DNA of 64,000 bases from the NCBI RefSeq assembly GCF_019097595.1, contig NC_080717.1, positions 3,144,001 to 3,208,000 on the forward strand, in the 5' to 3' direction. Each line of letters starts with the position of its first letter. Position 1 is the stretch's first letter. The notes beneath the pieces are model-generated. The model was not told the DNA's origin and made no database searches. It was given only the letters and a program-made list of their open reading frames with translations. Position numbers and translations under genes: made by a program. This document shows positions 1-10,675 of this stretch, one piece after another. The DNA is from Hemibagrus wyckioides (taxonomy: Eukaryota; Chordata; Actinopteri; Siluriformes; Bagridae).

Positions 1-300
1 TATTGAATTTTAATTTTATTTAATTAATTATTTATAGATTTTTATTTTATTTTTTGAATTTGTGAATTCCATTATTTTTTGGATTTTGAGCATTTGATAG
101 TTCAGGAAAGCCATTAAGCCATTACAGCATTACAAAATTTTAGCCATTTAAAAATGTCTGATTTGATCCTTTGAGAATTTTGGGATTTGGGAATTTGGGG
201 GCATTCTGGAATATGATTTCTGACGTTTTCCTAAAAAGTGTATGTGCTCAGCAGGGTGACATGAGCAGGTGCGAAAAGCTGATCTAACACTCCAGAGGGT
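1..300. other. AT-rich unique sequence, no gene seen
   Basis: The first 140 bases are very AT-rich, and the rest is mixed, single-copy-looking sequence. No coding signature, RNA gene or recognised transposon was seen. Confidence 0.5.
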
Positions 301-660
301 GAGCGAGCCAGCGTACTTTACCATGCTTATATGGAGAGAGGAAAGTGGAAAAATATAGGACACTCATGAGTGATGAGTAAGAAGAGTCAAGGAGCAGGGA
401 GAGACCGGAGAGAGGTAAAGTCAGAAGGATTAGAGGGAGAGAAAAAAAAAACAGGATCAAAGGAGAGACGGAGAGGTTACGCTCCACTCAGACAGAGGTA
501 TTAGGAGAGAGGGAAAGAGAAAGTGGAAAGCGATGATGAAACACACACAGTAATACATGCGGGCAGTGCAAGCCGGGATGATGGAGAGAGATCCTGAAAG
601 ACGAATGGAGGGAGCGAAAGAAGTGGAAAGGCAAAGACAGAGATGAGAGTGAGCACAGGA
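301..660. repeat. Diverged purine-rich (GA) tract
   Basis: The plus strand is mostly G and A, with many short gagaga and ggaaag runs and few pyrimidines. It reads as an old, diverged (GA)n/(GGAAA)n tract. Short open frames here are low-complexity artefacts. Confidence 0.5.
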
Positions 661-961
661 ATCCTGATGGAATGTTTTCCTTTTTTTTTTACATTGTTTG
701 CTTTCCTTAGTGGCAGGAGACGGAAGCTGGAGTTATTCTGTAGGGATGTGGAGGAGGTAGAAGGAGGGAGGACACGGAGGTGAATGGATGACTCTGGAAG
801 TCGAACGTCTTTTACATGGTTCGAGGTTTCAGTTCCAGTCGCAGACGTTTGTGTTGACGTGTGTCATTGTTACAAACGGGATGTGTCTCCGTGTATGGGA
901 ACACAAGAGGAACGTGACACACAATCTGTCTGCTAAATAGAGTGACAGATGAGAACACCAG

Positions 962-964
<3 letters not shown>
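661..964. other. Unique sequence, nothing recognised
   Basis: Mixed-composition sequence with one short poly-T run. No gene, repeat unit or mobile element could be recognised. Confidence 0.45.

Positions 965-997
<33 letters not shown>
965..997. repeat. (GT)n microsatellite
   Basis: About 16 uninterrupted GT units. Confidence 0.95.
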
Positions 998-999
<2 letters not shown>

Positions 1000-1101
1000 G
1001 GCTGATCAGTTTACTCTCATGACAAGCTTTCTCACTCAGATTAATTGCTTCTCCTGGTGTCGAACTCCTGTCATCGCTTCATCCCAATGTTTTATCTACA
1101 C

Positions 1102-1450
1102 CCATCAGGTAAGAGGTACCGAAGCATTCGGACCCGCACAACCAGACTGTTAAACAGTTTCTTCCCTCAGGCAATCAGACATCTCAACAGAGAACTGAGC
1201 TGAACTGGACACACACACACACACGTACAACCAAGGTCTGATCTCAGAGGAGAATTTAATTTTTAAATTATAGTTTAATTTTTTTAATTTTTTTTTTTAT
1301 CTCTATGTTTGTCTGCGTCACTGTACTTTGTCTATGTTCTGTGTAGCACCACTGGTCTAGGAGGAACGTTGTTTCACTTCACTGTGTGTCACTGTGAAGT
1401 GACAAGAAAGCTTCTTTGACTTTGACTTTGACTTTGACTTTGACTTTGAC
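1102..1450 (+). mobile_element. 3' end of a CR1/L2-like non-LTR retrotransposon
   Basis: Bases 1102-1203 translate to the conserved end of fish CR1/L2-type reverse transcriptase proteins: PSGKRYRSIRTR, then LLNSFFPQAIRHLNRELS, then a stop. The rest is an AT-rich 3' untranslated region ending in a hexanucleotide tail, about six (CTTTGA) units at 1414-1450, a typical terminus for this LINE group. Nothing upstream of 1100 looks like reverse transcriptase, so the copy is strongly 5'-truncated, as usual for target-primed reverse transcription. No clear target-site duplication was found. The exact clade (L2, Rex1 or CR1) cannot be decided from 34 residues. Confidence 0.75.
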
Positions 1451-1723
1451 ACCCCGACTCAGCTGCCTCTGACCTTCACCTCATGACCGCTGGCGTGTCG
1501 GAGGCAGCATCTGGATGGCAATATCTCACAGGTTGAGCACAGGAAATGATGTCATACGTTGCGGAAAATTGATAACTAATTCAAGATTCGGGAAATAGTT
1601 TTGAGATTGTTCATTTGTACTTCAGCATGGATGCTGCGGGCCATTTCGAAAAATATAAGTGATATAATGAATATAAAGTTCAAAAGGTCAAAAATCTAGG
1701 GTTAGGGTTATGTTGTGTATAAC

Positions 1724-1775
<52 letters not shown>
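1724..1775. repeat. (AAT)n microsatellite in unique DNA
   Basis: About 17 AAT units. The flanking 1451-1805 sequence is otherwise unique; it carries two adjacent TTAGGG units near 1697-1709 and no gene. Confidence 0.9.
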
Positions 1776-1776
<1 letters not shown>

Positions 1777-1805
1777 TTAAGAATGATACTGAACTAAAAA
1801 CTGTA

Positions 1806-3064
1806 GTTGTGTGTGTGGAAGTGGAAGGGTGTGGTCAGAGTGTTTATGGAAGCAAGTGGGTGTGGCCATATTGTTGATGGAAGAAGGTGGGTGTGGTCAG
1901 AGTGTTTATGGAAGCAAGTGGGTGTAGTCAGTGTGTGGGTGTGTGGAAGAAGGTGGGTGTGGTCATATTTTTGTGGAAGAAAGTGGGTGTGGTCAAAGTG
2001 TTTATGGAAGAAAGTAGGTGTGATCAGAGTGTTTGGAAGAATTTGGGTGTGGTCATATTGTTTTTGGAAGAAGGTGGGTGTGGTCAGCATGTTTGTGGAA
2101 GCAGGTGGGTGTGGTAAGTTTTTTGTGTTAGAAGGTTGGAGTGGTTATGGAAGAAGGTAGGTGTGGTCAGAGAGTTTGTGTATGCAGGTGGGTGTGGTCA
2201 GAGTTTGTGTGGAACCATGTTGGTGTGGTCAGATTGTATGTGGAAGCAGGTGAGTGTGGTCATAGTGTTTGTGGAAGCTGGTGGGTATGGTCAGGGTGTG
2301 TGTGGGGAAGCAGATGGGTGTGGTCAAAGTGTTTGTAGAAGAAGGTGGGTGTGATCAGAGTGTTTATGGAAGCAAGTGGGTGTAGTCAGTGTGTGGGTGT
2401 GTGGAAGAAGGTGGGTGTGGTCATATTTTTGTGGAAGAAAGTGGGTGTGGTCAAAGTGTTTATGGAAGAAAGTGGGTGTGGTCAGAGTGTTTGGAAGAAT
2501 TTGGGTGTGGTCATATTGTTTTTGGAAGAAGGTGGGTGTGGTCAGCATGTTTGTGGAAGCAGGTGGGTGTGGTAAGTTTTTTGTGTTAGAAGGTAGGTGT
2601 GGTCAGAGAGTTTGTGTATGCAGGTGGGTGTGGTCAGAGTTTGTGTGGAACCATGTTGGTGTGGTCAGATTGTATGTGGAAGCAGGTGAGTGTGGTCATA
2701 GTGTTTGTGGAAGCTGGTGGGTATGGTCAGGGTGTGTGTGGGGAAGCAGATGGGTGTGGTCAAAGTGTTTGTAGAAGCAGGTGGGTGTGGTCCGAGTGTT
2801 TGTAGAAGCAGGTGGGTGTGGTCAGAGTGTTTGTGGAACAGGTGGGTATGGTCAGAGTGTGTGTGTGTGTGTGGAAGCAGGTGGGTGTAGCCACAGTGTT
2901 TGTAGAAGCAGGTGGGTGTGGTCAGAGTGTTTGTGGAACAGGTGGGTGTGGTCATAGTGTTTGTGGAAGCAGGTGGGTATGGTCAGAGTGTGTGTGTGTG
3001 TGTGTGTGTGGAAGGAGGTGGGTGTGGCCACAGTGTTTGTAGAAGCAGGTGGGTGTGGTCAGAC
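1806..3064. repeat. 31-bp GT-rich minisatellite with higher-order repeats
   Basis: About 40 diverged units of roughly 31 bp. The unit has two parts, GTGGGTGTGGTCAGAGTG and TTTGTGGAAGCAG. A higher-order copy is visible: text beginning at 1901 recurs at 2359 (458-bp offset), and text from 2168 recurs at 2604 (436 bp) because about 22 bp is missing from the second copy. Units after 2776 form a simpler array with GT expansions near 2858-2872 and 2988-3010. Many overlapping open frames on both strands repeat the same Cys/Trp/Val- or Thr/His-rich words. They result from the repeat and are not genes. Confidence 0.92.
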
Positions 3065-3360
3065 TTTCATGTCATGCATTTAAGGATTTATAAAGTGTGC
3101 CTTTAATAAATTTTATTATGTACCCTGGTGCACTGTTGAAGCTCAGTGTGCTCATCTTTTTTTCACTGTGTTTTACCGTTTAAGTGTTGAATCCAGCACC
3201 AGTGGGGTCAAGCACATATCTGTGTGTGTGTGTGTGTGTGTAAGTGTGTGCTTATGCTTGATGGGGTTTTGGGTAGAGTTTGTAATTTCACACCTGACCA
3301 CTCATCCATTTCACCAGCAAGCATTTAACCAAGCTCACAGCCGGAGAGAGCGAGCGAGCG

Positions 3361-3395
<35 letters not shown>

Positions 3396-3605
3396 AAAAC
3401 ACGTGTGGCAGCCTGGTTGCCACGGTGACGACGTTGCAGCTCGGTCGTGCGATTGTTTAAAAGCTGAAAATGGGCTGCTGCTATTGTTCGAAGGTCTATC
3501 GTGGACAGCTGCCTCCATCCATCATCATTATCCTCATTTTACAGCATGTTGGAGACGTGACTCACGTGTTGGAGGAAATCACGACCATGCTTATCAATTA
3601 TCACG

Positions 3606-3640
<35 letters not shown>

Positions 3641-3743
3641 AAGCTGCGACTCTCCTCCAAATTATTTTACCCAATGTGTGTTACATAACAGCTGGGATGT
3701 TTGATTGACACCTGCACTGAGTGACAAGTGTAGCATCGATCAG
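3065..3743. other. Unique sequence with short microsatellites
   Basis: Contains (TG)n at 3221-3241, (CA)n at 3362-3393 and (GAT)n at 3606-3638 in otherwise unique DNA. The GAT run gives poly-Asp in one frame, but no coding context supports a gene. Confidence 0.6.

Positions 3744-3822
<79 letters not shown>
3744..3822. repeat. (CA)n compound microsatellite
   Basis: About 39 CA units, with a few TA interruptions after 3788. Confidence 0.95.
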
Positions 3823-3849
3823 GAGTGGAAGTAGCTCTTTTAACAGGCA

Positions 3850-4233
3850 GAGTGGAGAGAGAAAGAGAGAGAGAGACAGAGAGACAGACAGAGAGACAGA
3901 CAGAGAGAGAAAGGAAAACAAATAATGAAGGAAAAATAGAGGAATTATGAAAAAAGAGAGATAAAAGTGAATAAGGGAATGAAAGACAGATTAAGTGATT
4001 TAAGTGACTGGCAACTTAGTAGAGAGAGAGACAGGGATGAAATGAAAGACAATGAGCGAAAGAAATACAAGAGGTGTTGGAAAAGAAAGAGAAAGAAAAA
4101 AGGAGAGAAAGATAAGAAATCGAGAGGCTTTGAGCAGGTTGAGTGAGGAATATGTGCAGAGAATAAGAAGAAAAATGAAAGACTAAAAGAGAGAGAGAGA
4201 GAGACAAAAATTAGAAGAGAGAAGAGAAAAGAC

Positions 4234-4278
<45 letters not shown>

Positions 4279-4760
4279 AAGAGAAGAGAAGAGAAGAGAA
4301 GAGAAGAGAAGGCTGGGAAAAGGATGATGGGATGAGAAAGAGGAAGCTGGAGATAGATGACAAGAAGGAAAAATAGTAAAGAAATGTGAGAAATGAATTA
4401 CAGAAAAAAAGAGAAAGGTGTTAGAGACAGAGAGTATGTGATATGAAAGAAAAATAGAACGATGGAAAGAAAATGAAAGACAATGAGAGAAATAAAGATA
4501 AGGATGAGAATGAAAGAAAAAGATAGAGCGAGAGAGAGAGAGAGAGAGAGAGAGAACCTTTAAGTTCAAGAGAAAGAAATGGAGTTAATAAAAGAGAAAA
4601 AAAAAGAAAAGGTGAAGTAGAGAGGAGTGTTTCAGTAAGAAAACGTATGAGAGAAGCAGAGCTAAGAAATCATGAGAGCAGGAGGGAAGAGGACAGAACT
4701 GAGAGAGAGAGAGGGAGAGAGAGAGGGAGAGAGAGAGAGAGTGGGTGGAGGACTGGCTAT
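3850..4760. repeat. 0.9-kb homopurine-rich tract with (GA)n cores
   Basis: The plus strand is overwhelmingly purine for about 900 bases. It includes pure (GA)n blocks at 4189-4204, 4239-4274, 4529-4556 and 4701-4741, and an (AAGAG)n block at 4274-4310. A CT-rich segment at 4757-4785 follows, so the end can pair with the preceding GA block as an inverted repeat. Mirror-symmetric purine tracts of this kind are candidates for triplex (H-DNA) structure. Confidence 0.85.
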
Positions 4761-4866
4761 CTCTTCTCTCGCTCTCTCTCTCACTCGCCCTGCATGATCA
4801 GAAGAAAAGAGACATCGAGTCGTGCACACTGACTCTCCTCCATGATCAAAAGTGAAAAGGAATGAA

Positions 4867-4868
<2 letters not shown>

Positions 4869-4930
<62 letters not shown>

Positions 4931-4931
4931 A
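4869..4931. repeat. (GT)n(GA)n compound microsatellite
   Basis: A GT run passes directly into a GA run with one AAA interruption. Confidence 0.95.
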
Positions 4932-5011
4932 CTTCTGCTTCCTAAATTGTGTGGGTGGTGCGTCAGTCATCTCTCATATCAAAGCACTCAAACCTGGACT
5001 GAAACGGCTTT

Positions 5012-5024
5012 GTGTGTGTGTGTG

Positions 5025-5061
<37 letters not shown>

Positions 5062-5073
5062 AAACTAAGCAAA

Positions 5074-5131
<58 letters not shown>

Positions 5132-5182
5132 TAATGTGTGAATGAAAATATTTATTTATTTATTTATTCATTCATTTATTTA
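5012..5182. repeat. (TG)n followed by (AAAT)n and inverted (ATTT)n
   Basis: (TG)n at 5012-5058 is followed by about 15 AAAT units at 5067-5126, then an opposite-sense ATTT block at 5150-5182. The AAAT and ATTT blocks can pair as a hairpin. Confidence 0.9.
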
Positions 5183-5184
5183 CT

Positions 5185-5612
5185 TATGTTGAAGTTAATC
5201 TGTCCAGTTTGGTTGCCCACTACAGCCTCTGACCCCTCTTCTTGGCTTATTCTTGACATCATTAGACCTGGATGTGGTTTTCTGCTATTCACTATTCTCT
5301 TAAGGTTTCCACATCTTCTGCTCAGCATGGTTGTAAAGACTGGCTATTTCAGTAATCCTAGCCTTCTGGTCAGTGTGAACCATTTCAAGATGGTCAGCTT
5401 CTCTCACCAACTAGAAGATATTTGTTTTTGGTTTATAAACTGTTGAGTTTCCTGAAAAAGCCAGCCATGCCGTTATTAAAGCACACAAGATGTTTGATGT
5501 TCTCTTGATCTTTATATGAAGGTATATAATCCGTTGCACTGCATTACTGCAACACGATTGGCTGGCTGGATAATCAATAATGTTCCTAATAAAGTGGCCG
5601 GCGAGTGCGTAC
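5185..5612 (-). mobile_element. Decayed Tc1-like element, antisense, 3' end preserved
   Basis: The segment near 5325-5400 (GGTTGTAAAGACTGGCTATT and following text) matches the antisense of a transposase N-terminal region common in fish Tc1-like elements. The right border, CCTAATAAAGTGGCCGG near 5585-5601, matches the terminal inverted repeat of that same family. It ends next to a TA at about 5611. The left terminus and most of the DDE domain are missing. Family assignment rests on recognition of the terminus and is not a search result. Confidence 0.6.
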
Positions 5613-6765
5613 ACAGTATATAATGAACGTGCCACACAGAATTCTACTTTTATTGTATTTATTTTATCGAGTGTGTGCTTTTTATCAAGTGTGTTTGATT
5701 ATGTGTGTGTGTGTGTACAGTGTGGGAAAATAAGTGCTCTAACCGATATCCCATTATTTGTTCGAGGTTTCCGAAGACATTGGGCCAAATTTAGAAATCT
5801 GGGGCAAAAATGAGGAAATCTAAATCATATCTTACATGCTCTAATTAGACAATCACACACACACACACACACACACACACATGCAGACACACACAGCTGG
5901 GCCTCAAACACCTGTCTGAACAGCTCCCCCCGGGTCCTGAAACGCATAAACATTCATTACCAGCCCTCCTTCTCCTTCTTTCAGCTTATTCTTCCAAAGA
6001 GATTTAAATTACCATGAGATATTTAAACAGAGCAAAGAAGCGTGGAATAACAATAAAAACGAAGCTGCTATTTGGTTTTATTATTACGTCTCACACCGTC
6101 GAAGCCCGGGGGAGCCGCTGCACAGGGAAGTTTAAAGCTCAGATGAAGGCTCGGTATCGCAAACTAAAGAAAGGCCTCTAATTCTCCGCCGCTCGTTATT
6201 CAGCTCAGGCACTTCAGCGAGACTGGATGAATCTGGGGCAAATTCAAAAGGAAACACACGTTTCGATTGAGTGCAAATTGGCCTTGTATTATCTTCCCAC
6301 AAGTCCTTTCATAGACAGAAATTGACTTGCTCCATGTTAGAATCCGACGCCGTTTTCAAACGCCACCATCGCCATCGGAGGATAATGAGTTTGCTTTTTA
6401 GCCGAACGCTGTTTCTTTTCATGCGGCGCGTCTGAGGCCCGTCGAGCCAGAACAATGCGATGAAACATTTTTGCACAAAAAAAAAAGCTTCTCAGCTGGG
6501 TGCGTGGCAGAGCCTAGCCCCGTGGTGAATGAATCACGGGATTCGTGGTGAATTGATGGCAATCTGCTGATTTAAATGCATGTGTCATGAACGGTTGATG
6601 CAGTGCATCGAACTTTAAATGTTAGCATAGATGCTAGAAAGGTTCAGATTACGGTTAAAACTGACAGAATTACACCGGACTGCGTAACACTGCTGTGCTA
6701 AATGCTTCTCTCTCTAACAGAGTTGAAATTAGGCCAGGTGTGTCTAACTCCTGGTAGGGAGTTCC
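5613..6765. other. Unique sequence, possible conserved noncoding DNA
   Basis: Mostly single-copy sequence of moderate GC with (TG)n at 5701-5716 and (CA)n at 5853-5880. The part from 5930 to 6560 lacks simple repeats and known transposon motifs. It contains stretches such as GAGATTTAAATTACCATGAG that look unlike neutral low-complexity DNA. No open frame with gene-like composition was found. Confidence 0.4.
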
Positions 6766-7277
6766 TTTAATGTGGCTGATATGAACAGAGGCCACACCTC
6801 CTTTACTGTGCCCGACATGTACAGAGGCCACACCTCCTTTACTCCAACTAACATAAACAGAGGCCACACCTCCTTTACTCTGACTGACATGCACAGAGTC
6901 CATACCTCCTTTACTCTGACTGACATGCACAGAGGCCACACCTCCTTTACTCTGACTGACATGCACCGAGGCCACACCTCTTACACTAGGACTGACATGC
7001 ACAGAGGCCACACCTCCTTTACTCTGACTGACATGCACAGAGGCCACACCTTTTACACTAGGACTGACATGCACAGAGGCCACACCTCCTCCACTAGGAC
7101 TAGAGGCCACACCTCTATTGCACAGAAGCCACACCTCCTCCATATCTTTTCTACTACGACTCACGGACATGTCCCTTTTGGGGACTGAAAGGCACAGAGG
7201 TCACACCCCTTTTTTTTTAATTGGCAAACTTAAAGGCCTCCTTCAGTAAGACTGAATGGCATGGAGGCCACACCCCC
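6766..7277 (-). repeat. 36-bp minisatellite, locus 1
   Basis: About 13 units of 36 bp, the last ones degenerate. Read on the minus strand, each unit starts GTGTGGCCTCTGTGCATGTC and continues AGTCAGAGTAAAGGAG. Its reverse complement matches the array at 38.0-38.9 kb at about 30 of 36 positions by hand alignment, so both loci belong to one family in opposite orientation. Open frames of 138 and 166 codons on the two strands exist because the period is divisible by three. They begin and end with the array and are not considered genes. Confidence 0.93.
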
Positions 7278-7532
7278 AACCAAATTTTGGGAGTTAATTC
7301 TTTGCATGCTCAACATGTGTGTGTGTGTGTGCGTGTGTGTGTGTTATTTTTGTGTTTCAGACTAAAGTGTGGCATTTAACTTGCTGAGATCTCACCACAT
7401 TTCCTAATCATCAGTAGTCCTTTAATCCCTCCTTTACGCATTCACGCTATTAACTACCTTCCGCAGTGCGGCGAGACCTTTACTAACATCAGTCTCACAC
7501 TGTAGATACAAACAGGTCCTCATTCCCCATCG

Positions 7533-7566
<34 letters not shown>

Positions 7567-8487
7567 CCTGTGCACACACTTTAATCGGATTAACCTTCAT
7601 GCAGTCCACCTTGGTCTGTTGCCATTTTCTCCAGGTTTAAATTGACTTTAAGTTAGCTAAATGCCACTATTGCGCTCGGCACTCGCTCGGTCAATAGCCA
7701 TGTCGTGGTGTAGACACTCCCATCACGCCTGTCCTTTACAGACATGGATCATTCCTGCAAACACAGCTGTGTGTTCTCTTCAATTTCTATTTAACAGCAG
7801 CCAACGGGTCGCTGTGTTTAAGCTAGAGATGCATCGATACCATTTTTGACACTAAAGCTGACACGGCTTTCAAATAACGTAACATATTAGCGTTAATCAA
7901 TCAGAAACAAATGCAATTTAGCTTTGTTTATGTTTGTGAGCATTACAAGCACAACCTGAACTGACTAGCTGTTAGCTAGATTTTTTGCAGACTGTATTTT
8001 TTTTAAATTGCTATCACATGTTAATCTGCTTCCAACAAGAAGACAGCTTAAGTCTACTTTAAGGATCGTTTCTGGCCACATCACCATGTGACAGGTTGTC
8101 CCAGATGTCCACGCTTATGCTAATGTGACGAGTGTAGCCACATGATAATTACACGGTCCATCCGTCGCATGTCACGCCAGCGCGAGTGGACAGCATTAAG
8201 TGCAGGTGTGAAGATCCGATCAATCAACTTTACCTAGCAGACATGCTTATATATATACATATAGACATGCGTGTATATAAGACAGAATGTGAATGCTAAT
8301 GCGCCCTCATGCGACTTAGCTTAAACCCAGCAAGTCAAAGTTAAGAGTCAAAAAATATCCAAGAAAGCAAAAAGAAAGATTCTTTTTTTACAGAATTTTA
8401 ATTCCTACTACACTAATACACACGTATGAAATTTGGATGCTAGTAAAATATTACTTGCTTACGAAAAAATATCAGGTTGTTCAGAAT
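7278..8487. other. Unique sequence with (TG)n and (CA)n
   Basis: Carries (TG)n at 7316-7344, (CA)n at 7533-7562 and an AT-rich patch at 8245-8280. The rest appears unique. No gene was recognised; a 62-codon frame at 7661 has no support. Confidence 0.5.
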
Positions 8488-8640
8488 GTTTAGCTGCTTC
8501 TGAATGGCCTTTTGACAACATAACTCTACCGCCACCATGCTTCACACTGCTTCATGAATTGCATTGGATTTCTGATAAATACAGAACTTTAGTCTAGGAC
8601 CAGAACTTTTTCCCACACACTGTATGTGCCAAAAGTCCAG
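8488..8640 (-). mobile_element. Possible Tc1/mariner relic, antisense
   Basis: The text CTCTACCGCCACCATGCTTC at 8525-8544 resembles the antisense of the VKHGGGSV region of Tc1-family transposases; the DD36E copy at 45.5-46.7 kb has CCACCCCCATGCTTCAC in the same place. Flanking homology is weak and no ends were found. Confidence 0.35.
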
Positions 8641-9030
8641 CTCTTTAGCTAACTCCAACCAGAGTATCCAGGTTCTCCAATCTGGATCTCTGGATCTTTC
8701 CATCAACTATAGAGCAACTCTACTTCGGTGTCACGGTTACATCTCTAAATAATCTTCTTCTTACGTGGTCACTCAGGTTTGGTCAGTGTTGTGCTGATCG
8801 GACAATCAGTGCTAAATCACGTCAATTAACCATGCAAATATGTCTGTTATACAGAAAAGGTTACAGTAAGCTACAGATTGAAAATACATAAGAATTTGCA
8901 TGGATCTAACTTGATAAAGGTGAAGGTTAGGGTGAGGAATAGCAACGGTTATGATGTGTAGCTTTACCTCATAACAGAGCTGTTGTGGAATACAATGGGA
9001 TCGTTGTATATGTGGTACATAATACGTGGA
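8641..9030. other. Unique sequence, nothing recognised
   Basis: Single-copy-looking DNA with no open frame of note and no recognised repeat. Confidence 0.4.
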
Positions 9031-9071
<41 letters not shown>

Positions 9072-9137
9072 AAATAACAACCTAAATAAATAAAATAAAA
9101 TAAAATACAAAACTTAAACAAATAAATGAATAAAAAA

Positions 9138-9180
<43 letters not shown>

Positions 9181-9230
9181 AAACATAAATAAATAAAAAT
9201 TAAATTAAATTAAATAAATAAATATTTTTA
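9031..9230. repeat. (AAAT)n / AT-rich microsatellite block
   Basis: Several AAAT runs (9034-9070, 9137-9180, 9205-9222) are separated by diverged A-rich spacers. Confidence 0.9.
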
Positions 9231-9461
9231 TTGATGAAAATGTGACTTTTACTGATAGAATTATATGGTATAAATTATAATAATTTTTCAATCCTAAACA
9301 TCAACAAAGACCAGTTCTTAAGAATCACAATCCATTTCTTCACTAACTAAAGCTCCAGCGCACAGAGATGAAATAATATCTCTTTCATTGTTTAGCACAA
9401 GACACTTTAATAGAAGACGAGAAACCCGGAGTTCAGAGACTGACTTATGGTGAATAGAGTA

Positions 9462-9463
9462 TC

Positions 9464-9521
<58 letters not shown>

Positions 9522-9522
9522 G
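9462..9522. repeat. (AAT)n microsatellite
   Basis: About 20 near-perfect AAT units. Confidence 0.95.
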
Positions 9523-10339
9523 TTAATGATGAATATATAAACAGCCCTGGGCTGAGATTGATTTAAAACATGTTCTACCTTCCTTCCTTCCTTTCATCCC
9601 ATTTTTCCTTGTTCTCTGACACAAGAAAGAAGTTTTTTTTGTCTTACTAACTCTAAGAGAAAGACAAAGAGAGGCTGTTGAAGGAACAAATGTTTACAGC
9701 TGCTAGAAGAAGAGTAAATATATTGTTTTGTGATGATAATAAAATGTAACCACAAACGGATAAAAATTCCAACATGTAAATGACACCACCCTCATATTTA
9801 TTCTTTATTTATTTCCCGGGTTTTTAATTGTCCCCATTGTTTCTAGTGTAATTAATATTCCTGTCCTCTTGTTCATTGTTTCTCCTGAAAGCATTTAAAC
9901 AATTAATTAGTTCCTAAAATTGGTGGGCTTTGATCGATTTCCAGGGCACGGGCTGAAGGGCGTGGGATCAAGGAGGCATTAATTAGAGTATTGGGAAACA
10001 TCCATCACCTACTGTGTTACCACTGTTCCTTCCTGACTATCTCCAGAATGCTGAGTGCTGAGAATCAAGCCAGCGGTTAAACACTTGTGAATCATACGTT
10101 CGGATTTGTGTGAAGGTTCCTTAAGGGAGCTTTTACATACCCATGTGCTGTTTTATTTCATTTGTAATCCTGCTGTGTTTTCCAGTGAAGTGGCCTTTTT
10201 TTAGGCAGGCGAGAACAAAGCAATCGTGTTCGGGTCCCAGGGCGACTCAACGAGGTTATCTGAGTAAACTGAATCGGAGTGAGAATGTGAATTGACTCTG
10301 AATTGACTCTTTGGAAGTGAATCAAACATGCCATGAGTT
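9523..10339. other. Unique sequence, candidate conserved noncoding segment
   Basis: Contains a short CCTT run (9579-9593). The segment 9890-10080 has repeat-free text with TAAT cores (AACAATTAATTAG at 9899 and CATTAATTAGAG at 9977). This resembles homeodomain-site-rich conserved noncoding elements, but only comparison with other fish could show conservation. Confidence 0.35.
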
Positions 10340-10675
10340 TTGGGGTTTGAGGTCATTATTATCCAGCTGTAGAAGCTGAAGTTTACTGTGACATCCAGGA
10401 TGGACGTTTCCACCTCTGACCTCTGGAAGGCACTCATCATCCTTTTGGGTTTGAAGATCTTTGAAGTTTGAGGTCATTATTATCCAGCCATAGAAGCTGA
10501 AGTTTACTGTAACATCCAGAATAGACATTTCCACCCCTGACCTCTGGAAAGCACTCATCATTTTTGGGGGGTTTTGGGGTTAAAGATCTTTGGGGTTTGA
10601 GGTCATTATTATCCAGCTGTAGTAGCTAAAGTTTACTGTAACATCCAGGATGGACGTTTCCACCCCCGACCTCCA
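10340..10675. repeat. Three-copy tandem repeat, 121-129-bp period
   Basis: The text GAGGTCATTATTATCCAGC begins at 10349, 10470 and 10599 and continues through TGGACGTTTCCACC-type sequence in each copy. Copies differ by about 10 percent, and spacing changes because of G/T-run length differences. Two overlapping minus-strand frames share the same peptide words and are repeat artefacts. Confidence 0.93.

Noticed and set aside
1806..3064. CRISPR-like array (regular repeats with varied spacers)
   Set aside because: Units are contiguous and vary throughout. There is no constant repeat with unrelated spacers, and the sequence is eukaryotic.
6670..7188. 166- and 138-codon frames as genes
   Set aside because: They lie in the 36-bp minisatellite on opposite strands.
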